DNA of 20,467 nt from assembly GCA_030698965.1 (NCBI GenBank), contig JAUYLM010000013.1, positions 1-20,467 of the forward strand, given 5' to 3'. The translations under genes and the position numbers were made by a program. The DNA comes from a bacterium (GTDB taxonomy: Bacteria; Patescibacteriota; Minisyncoccia; Phycocordibacterales; PALSA-1337). The notes beneath the pieces were generated by a model. The model had not been told where the DNA came from, did not search any database, and saw nothing but the letters and a program-made list of their open reading frames with translations. Below, one piece after another: positions 12,956 to 20,461 of this stretch; within the stretch, counting starts at the first letter, position 1, and each line of letters opens with the position of its first letter.

Positions 12956-15172
12956 ATGAAATTATTAATCGTCGAGTCGCCGGCAAAGGCGAAAACAATT
13001 TCCAAATATCTCGACGGCAAATACACCGTCAAGGCGAGCGTCGGGCATATCCGCGATCTGCCTAAGAGCAACAAGAAAGCCATCGATATAGAGGGAGGAT
13101 TCATTCCTCATTATGAAATTTCTCCTGGCAAAGAATCCGTAGTTGATGAAATACGCCAGCTGGCAAAAAAAGCCGATGAGGTGATACTCGCGACCGACCC
13201 CGACCGCGAGGGAGAAGCGATCGCCTGGCACATCGCTGAAGCGACGAATCTGAAGAATCCCAAGCGCGTTGTCTTCCATGAGATTACAAAAGAAGCCATA
13301 CAGGAAGCCATGGAGAACCCCAGGGAAATAGATGGCAATCTGAGGATGGCTCAGGAAGCTCGGCGCGTATTGGACAGGCTAGTCGGGTACGATCTCTCCG
13401 GGCTGATCTGGAAAAAAGTGCGGTACGGACTTTCCGCGGGACGAGTGCAGTCACCGGCATTGCGCATCATCATGGAGCGCGAAAGGGAGATACGCGCGTT
13501 CAAATCCACAAAATTCTGGGTCATAACCGCCGATACAATAACAAAAAACAAAACTCCCCTTCTTCTGACATGTTCCAAGGAACCAACCGATGAGAAAGAG
13601 GTGAAGGATATTATAAAAAAAGGGAAAGACGGCAATTGGGAAGTCCTGGATGTAGAAGAAAGCACCATGAAGCGCTCCCCTCGCGCGCCCTTTATTACCT
13701 CTACTCTCCAGCAGGTCGCAAGCTCGAGACTCGGCTTTACTCCATCACGAACTATGATGATAGCACAAAGACTCTACGAAGCCGGACACATCACATACAT
13801 GAGGACGGATAGCACGACATTGAGCAAAATGGCTTTGGGCCAGATCGCCTCTGTCGTAGAAAATAAATACGGAAAGAAGTATCTTCAATTCCGAACCTAC
13901 GCGACAAAGAGCAAGAATGCGCAGGAGGCCCATGAGGCCATCCGCCCTTCGCATATAGATGTTGATAGCGCTGGAATAAATGACGAGCAAAAGAAGCTTT
14001 ATAGGCTCATATGGCAAAGAACGGTGGCTTCCCAAATGGCAGACGCGGAGATGCTCAGAACAAAGATCATAGCGAATATAAAGGGAGATGCCATTCCTGA
14101 TTTCCACGCCAACGGATCCAGAGTCCTTTTTCCCGGCTGGCTGGAAGCCGATCCCGGAGCAAGAGGAGAAGATGTGGAACTGCCAAAGCTTTCCAAGGGA
14201 GATGAGCTGGATTTAAAAGAAATAAAAAGCGAGGAAAAAGAAACCCAGCCGCCTTCTAGGTACAGCGAAGCCGGGCTTGTCAAAGAGCTTGAAAAAAGGG
14301 GCATCGGCCGTCCTTCAACTTATGCATCAATCATAAGGACCATTGAAGAGCGGGGCTATGTAGAAAAAGAAAATAAGGCTCTGAAGCCGACGGATACGGG
14401 AGATGTTGTCTCTACGTTCCTTGAAGACAATTTCATGAATTATATCAGCGATACATTCACGGCGGAGATGGAGGATTCCCTGGACGATATTGCCGCCGGG
14501 AAAAAAGAGTATTTGACTACGCTCAAGAAATTCTACACCCCCTTTTTGAAGGAAGTCAAAGCAAAAGAAAAAACTGCAAAGATCACGACTCTCGGCGATG
14601 CCGATGAGAAGCATAAGTGTCCGAAATGCGGTACCTCTATGGTCGTAAAGCTTGGCCGTGGCGGTAAATTTCTCTCATGTTCTAAGTATCCTGATTGTGA
14701 AGGTGCCTTAATGATTGACGGTACGGAAATAAAGAAAGATGAACCGATAGGAACAGATCCTGCTACCGGACTTCCCATATATGTGTTAGTCGGAAGATTT
14801 GGGCCGTATGTCCAGCTTGGTGAGAAAGCTCCGAAAGTAAAAGGCAAGAAAAAGAAAGGGGAACCGGCAGCCGTGAAGCCTAGAATGGCTTCTATACCAA
14901 AAGGCGTGGATCTGGGAAACATCTCCGTAGAACAAGCATTGAGATATCTGAGTTTGCCGAAAATACTAGGCAATCATCCGGGCACGAACCTCCCAATTAC
15001 CGCCAATGTCGGACGCTTCGGTCCGTATGTGGTTCACGAGAAAGATTTCAGATCGATAAAGGAAAAGGAAGGTGATAATCCTTATGATATTACATTAGAA
15101 CGGGCAATTGATATTTTTAGCAAGCCAAAAGCAGTAAGAAAAGGAGGGTTTGGGAGGAAGAAGAAGGAGTAG
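12956..15172 (+). CDS. topA: DNA topoisomerase I (type IA)
   Basis: Relaxes negative supercoils by cutting one strand through a 5'-phosphotyrosine. Translation from the ATG at 12956 gives 738 aa beginning MKLLIVESPAKAKTI, the standard TopA opening; the reading frame is open further upstream, but that part is noncoding. The TOPRIM domain has Glu7 and the metal triad D81-P-D-R-E-G-E87. The active-site tyrosine is Y281 in HITYMRTDS. One four-cysteine zinc ribbon (C555, C558, C575, C581) follows. Then come two basic repeats built around VGRFGPYV, each after a TGLPIYVL or TNLPITAN segment, and a Lys/Arg-rich tail. E. coli TopA has three zinc ribbons, so this is the shorter kind. It converges on parB with no gap between stop codons. 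Confidence 0.97.
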   Translation: MKLLIVESPAKAKTISKYLDGKYTVKASVGHIRDLPKSNKKAIDIEGGFIPHYEISPGKESVVDEIRQLAKKADEVILATDPDREGEAIAWHIAEATNLKNPKRVVFHEITKEAIQEAMENPREIDGNLRMAQEARRVLDRLVGYDLSGLIWKKVRYGLSAGRVQSPALRIIMEREREIRAFKSTKFWVITADTITKNKTPLLLTCSKEPTDEKEVKDIIKKGKDGNWEVLDVEESTMKRSPRAPFITSTLQQVASSRLGFTPSRTMMIAQRLYEAGHITYMRTDSTTLSKMALGQIASVVENKYGKKYLQFRTYATKSKNAQEAHEAIRPSHIDVDSAGINDEQKKLYRLIWQRTVASQMADAEMLRTKIIANIKGDAIPDFHANGSRVLFPGWLEADPGARGEDVELPKLSKGDELDLKEIKSEEKETQPPSRYSEAGLVKELEKRGIGRPSTYASIIRTIEERGYVEKENKALKPTDTGDVVSTFLEDNFMNYISDTFTAEMEDSLDDIAAGKKEYLTTLKKFYTPFLKEVKAKEKTAKITTLGDADEKHKCPKCGTSMVVKLGRGGKFLSCSKYPDCEGALMIDGTEIKKDEPIGTDPATGLPIYVLVGRFGPYVQLGEKAPKVKGKKKKGEPAAVKPRMASIPKGVDLGNISVEQALRYLSLPKILGNHPGTNLPITANVGRFGPYVVHEKDFRSIKEKEGDNPYDITLERAIDIFSKPKAVRKGGFGRKKKE

Positions 15173-16159
15173 CTAAACCCCAAAATTCTTTATGGAATAA
15201 ATCTCCTCATTCTCCTCCTTTACCACCTCCTCCTTAGGCCTGTCATCCACAGCCACTTCAGTTAACTGAAGTGGCGTGGAATCAGATATCTCAGCGGGAG
15301 CATTGGCCGCGACAGTTTTAGCTCCTTCATTTGAAATCTTTTCGAGGATCCTCTGTATATCCTCCGGTCCATAAAAATCAATGGTGATGCGCCCGCCCCC
15401 CTCATTCTTATTGATCGACACTTTGGTGCCAAGCATCTCCTTGAACCTTCTTTCCATTTCCGCTATCTCCGGCTCCAGCGACCAGTCACGCTTGCGAACC
15501 CTGTCGGAAGCAACCCTTCTGGCGAAAGCTTCTGCTTCGCGTACGCTCATTTTCTTTATGGTAATTTCCTTGAAAAGAGTCATTTGCTCCGCCGGATAAT
15601 CCACGAGCATAAGAAGGGGGCGCGTATGCCCTTCTGAAATTTTTCCTTCAGAAACCGCATTCAGCATTTCCTCGGACAAAGCCAGTATGCGCATGGTGTT
15701 GGAAACATACTCGCGACTCTTACCGACCTTCTCCGCAATCTGGTTGTGCTTCATGTGGAATTCCTTCGCCAGCCTGTCAAAAGCGCGGGCACGGTCCACG
15801 GCATTTATATCCTCCCTCTGGAGATTTTCTATGATAGCCAGTTCAAGCTTGATCCGTGAATCTTCTTCACCATGCCGAATTAGCGCCGGTACTTGAGCAA
15901 GCCCCGCGAGCTTGGAGGCGCGTAGCCGACGCTCTCCGGAAATGAGTTCGTATTCCACCGCAAGTCCCCCATCGGGCTTTTCAAATTCCCTCCTTGTAAC
16001 AATCAGCGGCTGAAGAATGCCATACATGCGTATAGACTCCGCCAAGTCATGTAGGCGGGCATTGTCAAATTCTCTTCTTGGCTGATATGGATTCGGCTTG
16101 ATCTTTTCCACTTCAATCCAAAAAACTGAATCTCCGAAATAGTGTGATCCGGCGGGCAT
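15173..16159 (-). CDS. parB: ParB/Spo0J-family chromosome partition protein
   Basis: A CTP-dependent clamp that loads at parS sites and helps move the origin region. The N-terminal CTPase domain carries IKPNPYQPRREFDNARLHDLAESI, GILQPLIV and SGERRLRASKLAG (the conserved GERRxRA box). The central domain has IIENLQREDINAVDRARAFDRL and the helix-turn-helix HNQIAEKVGKSREYVSNTMRIL, the parS reader. A long linker rich in charged residues leads to the C-terminal dimerisation region. The length of 328 aa is normal. A TGA-TAAAAT box ends six bases before the ATG, so the mRNA is probably leaderless. parA is not adjacent. The gene contains a perfect 24-bp palindrome (15252-15275). Confidence 0.93.
   Translation of the reverse strand: MPAGSHYFGDSVFWIEVEKIKPNPYQPRREFDNARLHDLAESIRMYGILQPLIVTRREFEKPDGGLAVEYELISGERRLRASKLAGLAQVPALIRHGEEDSRIKLELAIIENLQREDINAVDRARAFDRLAKEFHMKHNQIAEKVGKSREYVSNTMRILALSEEMLNAVSEGKISEGHTRPLLMLVDYPAEQMTLFKEITIKKMSVREAEAFARRVASDRVRKRDWSLEPEIAEMERRFKEMLGTKVSINKNEGGGRITIDFYGPEDIQRILEKISNEGAKTVAANAPAEISDSTPLQLTEVAVDDRPKEEVVKEENEEIYSIKNFGV
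15252..15275. repeat. Perfect 24-bp palindrome inside parB
   Basis: The 12-base arm GCCACTTCAGTT is followed directly by its exact reverse complement with no spacer. It sits in the variable C-terminal linker of parB, about 80 nt past the topA stop. It has no adjacent T-run, so it does not look like a normal terminator. Confidence 0.85.
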
Positions 16160-16165
16160 GTATAT

Positions 16166-16174
16166 ATTTTATCA
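16166..16174 (-). promoter_or_regulatory. Extended -10 promoter of parB, predicted leaderless
   Basis: The minus strand reads TGA-TAAAAT, six bases ATATAC, then the parB ATG at 16159. There is no Shine-Dalgarno and no good -35. Confidence 0.58.
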
Positions 16175-16216
16175 TCAATTGATTTTCTGCGCATTTCTAG
16201 TAGACTATGGGTATAT

Positions 16217-16298
16217 GCCGCGGTGGCGAAATTGGTATCCGCGCACGACTCAAAATCGTGTGGAGAAATCCATGAGAGTTCGAGTCTCTCCCGCGGCA
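16217..16298 (+). tRNA. tRNA-Leu (anticodon CAA)
   Basis: A class II tRNA with acceptor GCCGCGG/CCGCGGC and discriminator A. The anticodon stem is CACGA/TCGTG with loop CTCAAAA, so the anticodon is CAA. The extra arm TGGAGAAATCCA is long, and the T arm is GAGAG/CTCTC with TTCGAGT. CCA is not encoded. Positions 36-38 are A-A-A, the sequence MiaA recognises, and miaA starts two bases after the tRNA. Confidence 0.96.
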
Positions 16299-16300
16299 CA

Positions 16301-17188
16301 ATGAAAAAGATTCTCGTAATCCTCGGCCCCACAGCCACAGGCAAGAGCGACTTGGCCGTAAAACTCGCGAAAAAATTCAAAGGCGAAGTTATCTCTGCTG
16401 ATTCCAGGCAGGTGTATGAAGGCCTGGATATTGGAACCGGCAAGATCACAAAGAAAGAAATGGGGGGCGTACCACACCATCTTTTAGATGTCGCTGACCC
16501 AAAAAAGCAATTTTCCGTAGTTAAATATGTTAGACACGCCGAAGAGATTATAGAAGATATCATACATAGAAATAAACTACCGATCATCTGCGGAGGCACC
16601 GGCTTCTACATTCAAGCTCTCGTGGACGGAATCATTCTCCCGGAAGTTCCTCCTAATCCTGAATTAAGAAAAAAACTTTCAAAAAAGACTTCAAGTGAAC
16701 TAATGAAAATTTTGAAAAAACTTGACCCCAAAAGAGCGAGTGGCATCGATTCGCATAATTCAAGGAGAATAATCCGCGCCATAGAGATAGCCGGAGTTCT
16801 TGGAAAAGTCCCTCCTATCAGAAAGATATTGAAATATGATCCTCTCTTCATCGGATTAGATTTACCCGCAGAGGATTTGAGAAAAAAGATAAAGATAAGA
16901 CTAGAAAAGCGCCTAAAAAAAGGAATGTTAGAAGAAGCAAGAAAACTTCATAAAGATGGTCTGTCCTGGAAGCGTATGAATGAGCTTGGGCTGGAGTACA
17001 GATACCTAGCGCTTTACCTTCAAAAGAAAATTACTCTGGATGAAATGAATAAAAAATTGGAAACAGAAATATGGCATTATGCCAAAAGACAGATGACTTG
17101 GTTCAAGAAAGACAAACGAATAAAATGGTTTGATCCTGATCATATTGGAAAAATAGAGAAGGAGGCGAGAAAGTTTTTTAATAAATAA
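16301..17188 (+). CDS. miaA: tRNA dimethylallyltransferase
   Basis: Transfers a dimethylallyl group from DMAPP to N6 of A37 in tRNAs that read codons starting with U, including tRNA-Leu(CAA). The P-loop-like GPTATGKS is at residues 9-16, followed by ISADSRQVYEGLDIGTGK (the catalytic Asp and tRNA-contact loop), VPHHLLDVADP, GGTGFYIQALVDG, and the C-terminal WHYAKRQMTWFKKD typical of MiaA. The length of 295 aa from the ATG at 16301 is normal. An open frame reaches back into the tRNA gene, but those codons are tRNA sequence. The tRNA-Leu(CAA) gene ends two bases before the ATG, so cutting the tRNA 3' end would leave a nearly leaderless miaA message. No separate promoter or Shine-Dalgarno is visible. 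Confidence 0.96.
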   Translation: MKKILVILGPTATGKSDLAVKLAKKFKGEVISADSRQVYEGLDIGTGKITKKEMGGVPHHLLDVADPKKQFSVVKYVRHAEEIIEDIIHRNKLPIICGGTGFYIQALVDGIILPEVPPNPELRKKLSKKTSSELMKILKKLDPKRASGIDSHNSRRIIRAIEIAGVLGKVPPIRKILKYDPLFIGLDLPAEDLRKKIKIRLEKRLKKGMLEEARKLHKDGLSWKRMNELGLEYRYLALYLQKKITLDEMNKKLETEIWHYAKRQMTWFKKDKRIKWFDPDHIGKIEKEARKFFNK

Positions 17189-17216
17189 AAACCGCGGTGC
17201 ATGAGGTACCGCAGTT
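17184..17216 (-). terminator. Terminator of the 82-aa gene, perhaps shared with miaA
   Basis: GCGGT/ACCGC (17194-17198 with 17208-17212), extended by AAC/GTT across one mismatch. On the minus strand it is followed by TTTTTATT (complement of 17184-17191), so it suits the 82-aa gene best. On the plus side only GTTTG follows. Confidence 0.65.
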
Positions 17217-17236
17217 TGTGTAAAAATGGCAGTTGA

Positions 17237-17485
17237 TCATTTGTCAATCAGACCAACAAACCATTTCCCGTTAGGAATAGAGTGGTAGAACAGAGTTTTA
17301 TGATACTCTGTCTTACGACTCCTGTTTTCGCACCAGGCACGAAGCTCCCGGTACATTGTGTCCGTGCCTAGGTCCAGGACCCAGTACGTGTCGTCTCCAT
17401 ACCATTGCTGGTTTTGGAAACAGTCTCTCTCAATATAGCCTTTAATGTCCTCGAGAGAAAGGACCTTTATATCTGCTATTTGCAT
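17237..17485 (-). CDS. 82-aa protein of unknown function
   Basis: A small soluble protein rich in aromatic residues (several Trp and Tyr) that I do not recognise. It begins with an amphipathic segment (IKVLSLEDIKGYIERDCF), then YGDDTYWVLDLGTD, MYRELRAWCENRSRK, and ends WFVGLIDK. Two cysteines (C22 and C52) have no visible motif partners. The ORF is closed by a good terminator 20 nt below its stop, which supports it being real. It sits where secE and nusG often follow tRNA-Trp in other bacteria, but it has no membrane helix and is not SecE. No Shine-Dalgarno is visible. Confidence 0.55.
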   Translation of the reverse strand: MQIADIKVLSLEDIKGYIERDCFQNQQWYGDDTYWVLDLGTDTMYRELRAWCENRSRKTEYHKTLFYHSIPNGKWFVGLIDK

Positions 17486-17533
17486 ACAAGTTCAGACTAA
17501 ATCTTAACATCACAAAAAGTAACTTGTCAACTG

Positions 17534-17604
17534 CGGGAGATAGAGGAATCGAACCCCTGCCAAGAGATTTGGAGGCTCTTGTTCTACCACTAAACTAATC
17601 TCCC
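17534..17604 (-). tRNA. tRNA-Trp (anticodon CCA)
   Basis: The acceptor is GGGAGAT/ATCTCCC, the D arm GTTT/GAAC, the anticodon loop CTCCAAA, and the T arm AGGGG/CCTCT with TTCGATT. The discriminator is G. CCA is not encoded. The anticodon stem AGAGC/TCTCT has a C-T mismatch at 31-39 next to the loop. It follows rpmG by 15 nt, so the two are probably co-transcribed. Confidence 0.93.
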
Positions 17605-17619
17605 TGTACCTACATTATG

Positions 17620-17775
17620 CTACTTCTTTGCTTCTTTGAAAAGGACGTGCTTTCGAAGGGATTTGCTGTACTTTTTCAGCTCTATTTTCTTCTCAACAGT
17701 CTTCTTGTTCTTGCGGGTAATATACAGTTCCCCTGTCTCCTTATTCCTTAGGTGTATTAGTTTATCTTGTGACAT
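17620..17775 (-). CDS. rpmG: 50S ribosomal protein L33
   Basis: A 51-aa large-subunit protein. The minus strand encodes MSQDKLIHLRNKETGE, then LYITRKNKKTVEKKIELKKYS, then LRKHVLFKEAKK, matching L33: the TRKNK stretch, the 'ELKKY' block and the basic ending H-V-L-F-K-E-K. It has none of the four zinc-binding cysteines, so it is the zinc-free (C-minus) type that does not depend on zinc supply. The ATG at 17775 fits the family; an in-frame ATG at 17784 would add three residues (MST). tRNA-Trp follows by 15 nt, a pairing widely seen before secE-nusG. Confidence 0.92.
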   Translation of the reverse strand: MSQDKLIHLRNKETGELYITRKNKKTVEKKIELKKYSKSLRKHVLFKEAKK

Positions 17776-17820
17776 AGTTGACATACTTTAACCCAGTTCA
17801 TTAAAAATTGCAATAGTAAA

Positions 17821-17849
17821 GGGCCACCAGCGGTTAAGCATAGTGGCCC
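17821..17849 (-). terminator. Probable terminator of the exported-protein genes
   Basis: GGGCCAC (17821-17827) and GTGGCCC (17843-17849) form a 7-bp GC-rich stem around 15 nt. On the minus strand TTTA follows. The plus-strand side has the better T-run (17851-17855) but no plus-strand gene precedes it, so direction is uncertain. Confidence 0.55.
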
Positions 17850-17900
17850 CTTTTTGTTCAAACCAATGTTAATTTCCAGGGATTAACTCCCTTGTTTTGT

Positions 17901-18989
17901 TTAGCCTTTGCCATGGCCGTCGTCTTGCGGACCGGTGTACAAAGTGCCGGGCTGACCGAAATTTACCCAGTCAAACCGGATTCGGTACTGTCCGGCAGTT
18001 GGGAAGTCAATCTGTGTGGTTTCTCCAGAAAGCTTTGCCCCATTCATACGTCCGTCTTGATCTGTAAAGATCATGGCCGCAGGCCTCTCAAACGATGTTA
18101 CTCCATTCATCTGGACAATTCCAGTCACATCGAACGTGACCACCTCGCCGACGGCAACGTCGATCAGAACAGTCGGGCGATTCCAAGTCTCAATGATCTT
18201 GACGACCTTGGGCTTCTCCGACAGAGGATAGACGTAGTGACTGTCGATCTTCCAGGAAGAATCAGCTTCAGTCGACGCTCCCACCATTTGACTGGTTGGA
18301 CTCGACAGTTTATATGTCGCAACCTGACCGTCCGAAAACTTCGCAGACAGAATGCCATTTACGGCACCAGCAAGCCAGCTTCCAAAAAGAACCTGACCGT
18401 GTCGGTTAACCTCCAATGGAATTCTATTTGCCGTTGTACCGTCCTCTCCGATAGCCAGCACTTCTGCTGACCGAACTCCCGAGAGAATAGGAATATGCTG
18501 CATCCAGATTCCGTATTGAGGTTTAACCTCCTTGGCCGCAGCGTAATCCGCACGACCATAGAAGATGGTCTGGCCGGAGCTGTCAGACAGCCACACACTT
18601 CCCGTGATCTTATCGTCAGGATTGGTCAGGCGGTACTTGAAGTCGAACGAGAAGAGCTTGTTCAGCACATCCTCTGCCCCGTTTCCGAATGCTTCCACTG
18701 ACGTGAAGTTCTCATTGAAGCTCCAGTCGATACTGTTCGCCTCAATGGATCTGGACCCGCGAACAACCTGCGCCAGTGCATACTCACGAAGAGCATCCTG
18801 GCTAGCGATGAACGGCAATTGCGCCGGAATCACGACAGGAGTTGGTGTTGCTGGAACGGGTGATGAGATTTGAGTTTCTCCGCCACCTCCGCCTCCTCCA
18901 CCGCCTTTTTCCTGCGCGCCAACGAAGTTCGCTGACATCGCGATTACAACGATAACTGAGCCGATGATTGATTTTACTGTTTTTTTCAT
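17901..18989 (-). CDS. Secreted protein with polyglycine linker, unknown function
   Basis: A 362-aa exported protein I cannot place in a family. The signal peptide has a basic start (MKKTVK), a hydrophobic core (residues 8-24) and an AxA-like NFVGAQ cleavage region. Next come a run of nine glycines (about 30-38) and a Pro/Thr/Val linker that look like a flexible spacer. Residues from about 55 on form one folded region with many beta strands: a SIDWSFNENFTSVEAFG segment, SVWLSDSSGQTIFYGRADYAA, and a C-terminal half with GEVVTFDVTGI and TAGQYRIRFDW, which resembles an extracellular beta-sandwich. Cysteines are absent. Base usage is richer in G and C than the core genes. It lies 54 nt below the 109-aa membrane gene and probably shares its promoter, so the pair may form a cell-surface unit. 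Confidence 0.82.
   Translation of the reverse strand: MKKTVKSIIGSVIVVIAMSANFVGAQEKGGGGGGGGGETQISSPVPATPTPVVIPAQLPFIASQDALREYALAQVVRGSRSIEANSIDWSFNENFTSVEAFGNGAEDVLNKLFSFDFKYRLTNPDDKITGSVWLSDSSGQTIFYGRADYAAAKEVKPQYGIWMQHIPILSGVRSAEVLAIGEDGTTANRIPLEVNRHGQVLFGSWLAGAVNGILSAKFSDGQVATYKLSSPTSQMVGASTEADSSWKIDSHYVYPLSEKPKVVKIIETWNRPTVLIDVAVGEVVTFDVTGIVQMNGVTSFERPAAMIFTDQDGRMNGAKLSGETTQIDFPTAGQYRIRFDWVNFGQPGTLYTGPQDDGHGKG
18878..18905 (-). repeat. GGN-repeat tract coding polyglycine, G-quadruplex-prone
   Basis: On the minus strand a run of GGC/GGT/GGA codons gives more than eight GG pairs in about 28 nt. It codes the nine-glycine linker of the secreted protein. The motif could form a two-layer G-quadruplex in the mRNA and is prone to length change. 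Confidence 0.6.
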
Positions 18990-19043
18990 TGTCTATCTTG
19001 CTTTCTTTGGTTTCTGCGTTTTTTGTTTGTGGGTTTACCGAAA

Positions 19044-19373
19044 TTACTTCTTAAGGAACGGGTCTGGGGGAACGGGTTGATTTGTGGTCGAAATCGGAGC
19101 CATCGTAAACGATGCTCCTTTCTCTACCACGATCAACGATCCGTCATCCACCGGAACCATAGGCTCCGGCGGTTCCGTTGTGACGCGCGACTCGACAGGA
19201 GCCGGCATCGTCTGAACCGCAACAGACTGCTCGATCGGTGCCCGCTTATAGCGTCCACCGACGAGAAGTAAGACCGCTGAGAAGGCAAGGATGATAACCA
19301 CCGCTGCCCCCCAGATGAATCCCGGCCGTACGCCTTCGTCGGCGCACAGATTCTGATCCTTTTTCTTCTTCAT
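19044..19373 (-). CDS. 109-aa single-pass membrane protein with Pro-rich outer tail
   Basis: A short protein with a basic N-terminus (MKKKKDQ), one membrane helix at about residues 19-40 (GFIWGAAVVIILAFSAVLLL) and a tail of about 68 residues rich in Pro, Val, Thr and Glu (IEQSVAV, TTEPPEPMVP, NQPVPPDPFLKK). The positive-inside rule puts the tail outside the cell. GGAGG lies six bases before the ATG at 19373, which decides the start over the in-frame ATG six codons upstream. No family is recognised. The tail looks like a spacer or partner-binding arm. It is the first gene of a pair with the secreted protein, 54 nt downstream. Confidence 0.8.
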   Translation of the reverse strand: MKKKKDQNLCADEGVRPGFIWGAAVVIILAFSAVLLLVGGRYKRAPIEQSVAVQTMPAPVESRVTTEPPEPMVPVDDGSLIVVEKGASFTMAPISTTNQPVPPDPFLKK

Positions 19374-19473
19374 AGAGTTCCTCCACTGCATTGCCCAGTA
19401 ACATAACCACGCCTTCTTCCGAGAAAGCTTTTAACATTGGTTTGTCAAAGAGCAAATTAGAATGAGGCATATA

Positions 19474-19498
19474 AGCCTCGTTAAAATTGAACTGTCAA
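19474..19498 (-). promoter_or_regulatory. Possible promoter of the membrane/secreted pair, with inverted repeat
   Basis: On the minus strand TTGACA (19493-19498) is followed about 17-18 bases later by a TTATAT-like -10. The repeat GAGGC-ttatat-GCCTC (19474-19489) overlaps the -10 and could be an operator. A start near 19468 gives a leader of about 95 nt. Confidence 0.45.
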
Positions 19499-19519
19499 TA
19501 GCATAGCATGGAACTAATT

Positions 19520-20461
19520 CTAAGTCAAGGGGCACACAGTCCTCCACTCTCCATGCTCCCCATTCACTCCCTTTTGCGCTTCCTCATATTTCCTTGATAA
19601 TTCCTCGGTTATTTGGCCTATTTTACCGCTTCCAACTGCCCTTTTATCAATAGAAAGTATCGGAGTTATGCGTGCCGAACTGCCGGTTATGAATACCTCA
19701 TCAGCTATATATAGCTCACTCCTTGCTATTGTCCTTTCAATAATCTCCAATCCCGCATCCTTAGCTATTTTCATAATACTATCCCGAGTAATCCCCTCTA
19801 AAATATCAAAATTTGCTGAAGGAGTTATGAGCTTCCCGCCCCGCACAAGGAAAAGGTTTGCGACTGTTCCCTCAGTCACATTACCCTCTAAATCTAGAGC
19901 AATGGCATCATCATATCCATTCATTATAGCCTCATTTCTCATAAGGCAGACATTGGCATACCCGCCATTCACTTTTGCGCGCGATGGAATGGCATTGTCA
20001 GGATTTCGACGCCACGTGGAAACGCAGACATTTATTCCAGATCTGGGAAGAATCTCTCCCATGGGATAAATATATGCGCTGACTGCGTGCTCAAGACCGT
20101 GAATCTTGGTTCCCGCGCATAATGCATCGGCAAAAATAGAAACCCGTACCAACGCATCCTCCCTGATGCCGTTTCTTTTTACCAGCTCCATTGTCATATC
20201 CTTGAATTTCTTATAATCCCATTTCTCTGCAAAAGAATGGAAATCCATTATTTTTGAAGATGAGATAAGTCGCTGGAAGTGATCTTCCAGGCGGAAGGCA
20301 TACAGTTTACTTTCTTCCTTGTTCCAATTCAAACTGAAGACGGTGTAAACGGAAAGACCGTAGAGCACAGGAGAACTTGCGATACTCAGGTTAGCATCAG
20401 AAAACGGTAAGAAAGAATCTCGAAAGAAAGCGGTGCCTTTGATGTAATCGAATTTAGTCAT
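19520..20461 (-). CDS. ilvE: Branched-chain amino acid aminotransferase-like protein (class IV)
   Basis: A fold-type IV PLP aminotransferase, 313 aa. The Schiff-base lysine is K163 in SRAKVNGGYAN, and E197 in VTEGTVANLFLV holds the PLP ring nitrogen. GITRDSIM is the phosphate-contact segment and VFITGSSARITPI is the late glycine-rich loop. RLEDHFQRL near residue 58 is the usual N-terminal domain motif. This pattern is shared by branched-chain (IlvE), D-amino-acid and aminodeoxychorismate enzymes; IlvE is the best guess because of the length and the NGGYAN wording. It makes or degrades Leu, Ile and Val using glutamate. No other ilv or leu genes lie in the window. The gene ends about 145 nt upstream of the 109-aa gene on the same strand, with a new promoter between. 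Confidence 0.82.
   Translation of the reverse strand: MTKFDYIKGTAFFRDSFLPFSDANLSIASSPVLYGLSVYTVFSLNWNKEESKLYAFRLEDHFQRLISSSKIMDFHSFAEKWDYKKFKDMTMELVKRNGIREDALVRVSIFADALCAGTKIHGLEHAVSAYIYPMGEILPRSGINVCVSTWRRNPDNAIPSRAKVNGGYANVCLMRNEAIMNGYDDAIALDLEGNVTEGTVANLFLVRGGKLITPSANFDILEGITRDSIMKIAKDAGLEIIERTIARSELYIADEVFITGSSARITPILSIDKRAVGSGKIGQITEELSRKYEEAQKGVNGEHGEWRTVCPLT

Noticed and set aside
14533..14973. Long minus-strand ORF inside topA.
   Set aside because: It is the antisense shadow of the zinc ribbon and basic repeats of TopA, with no start signals or family features.
15252..15275. Palindrome read as a topA terminator.
   Set aside because: No T-run follows on either strand and the arms leave almost no loop, so it is listed as a repeat only.
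16223..16300. N-terminal extension of miaA into the tRNA-Leu gene.
   Set aside because: These bases form a complete tRNA cloverleaf, and MKKILVILGPTATGKS at 16301 is the standard MiaA start.
19246..19470. 74-codon minus-strand ORF starting MPHSNLLFDKPML in the leader of the 109-aa gene.
   Set aside because: The first 40 codons look protein-like, but there is no Shine-Dalgarno, the ATG overlaps the -10 region, and the rest is an arginine-rich shadow of the membrane gene.
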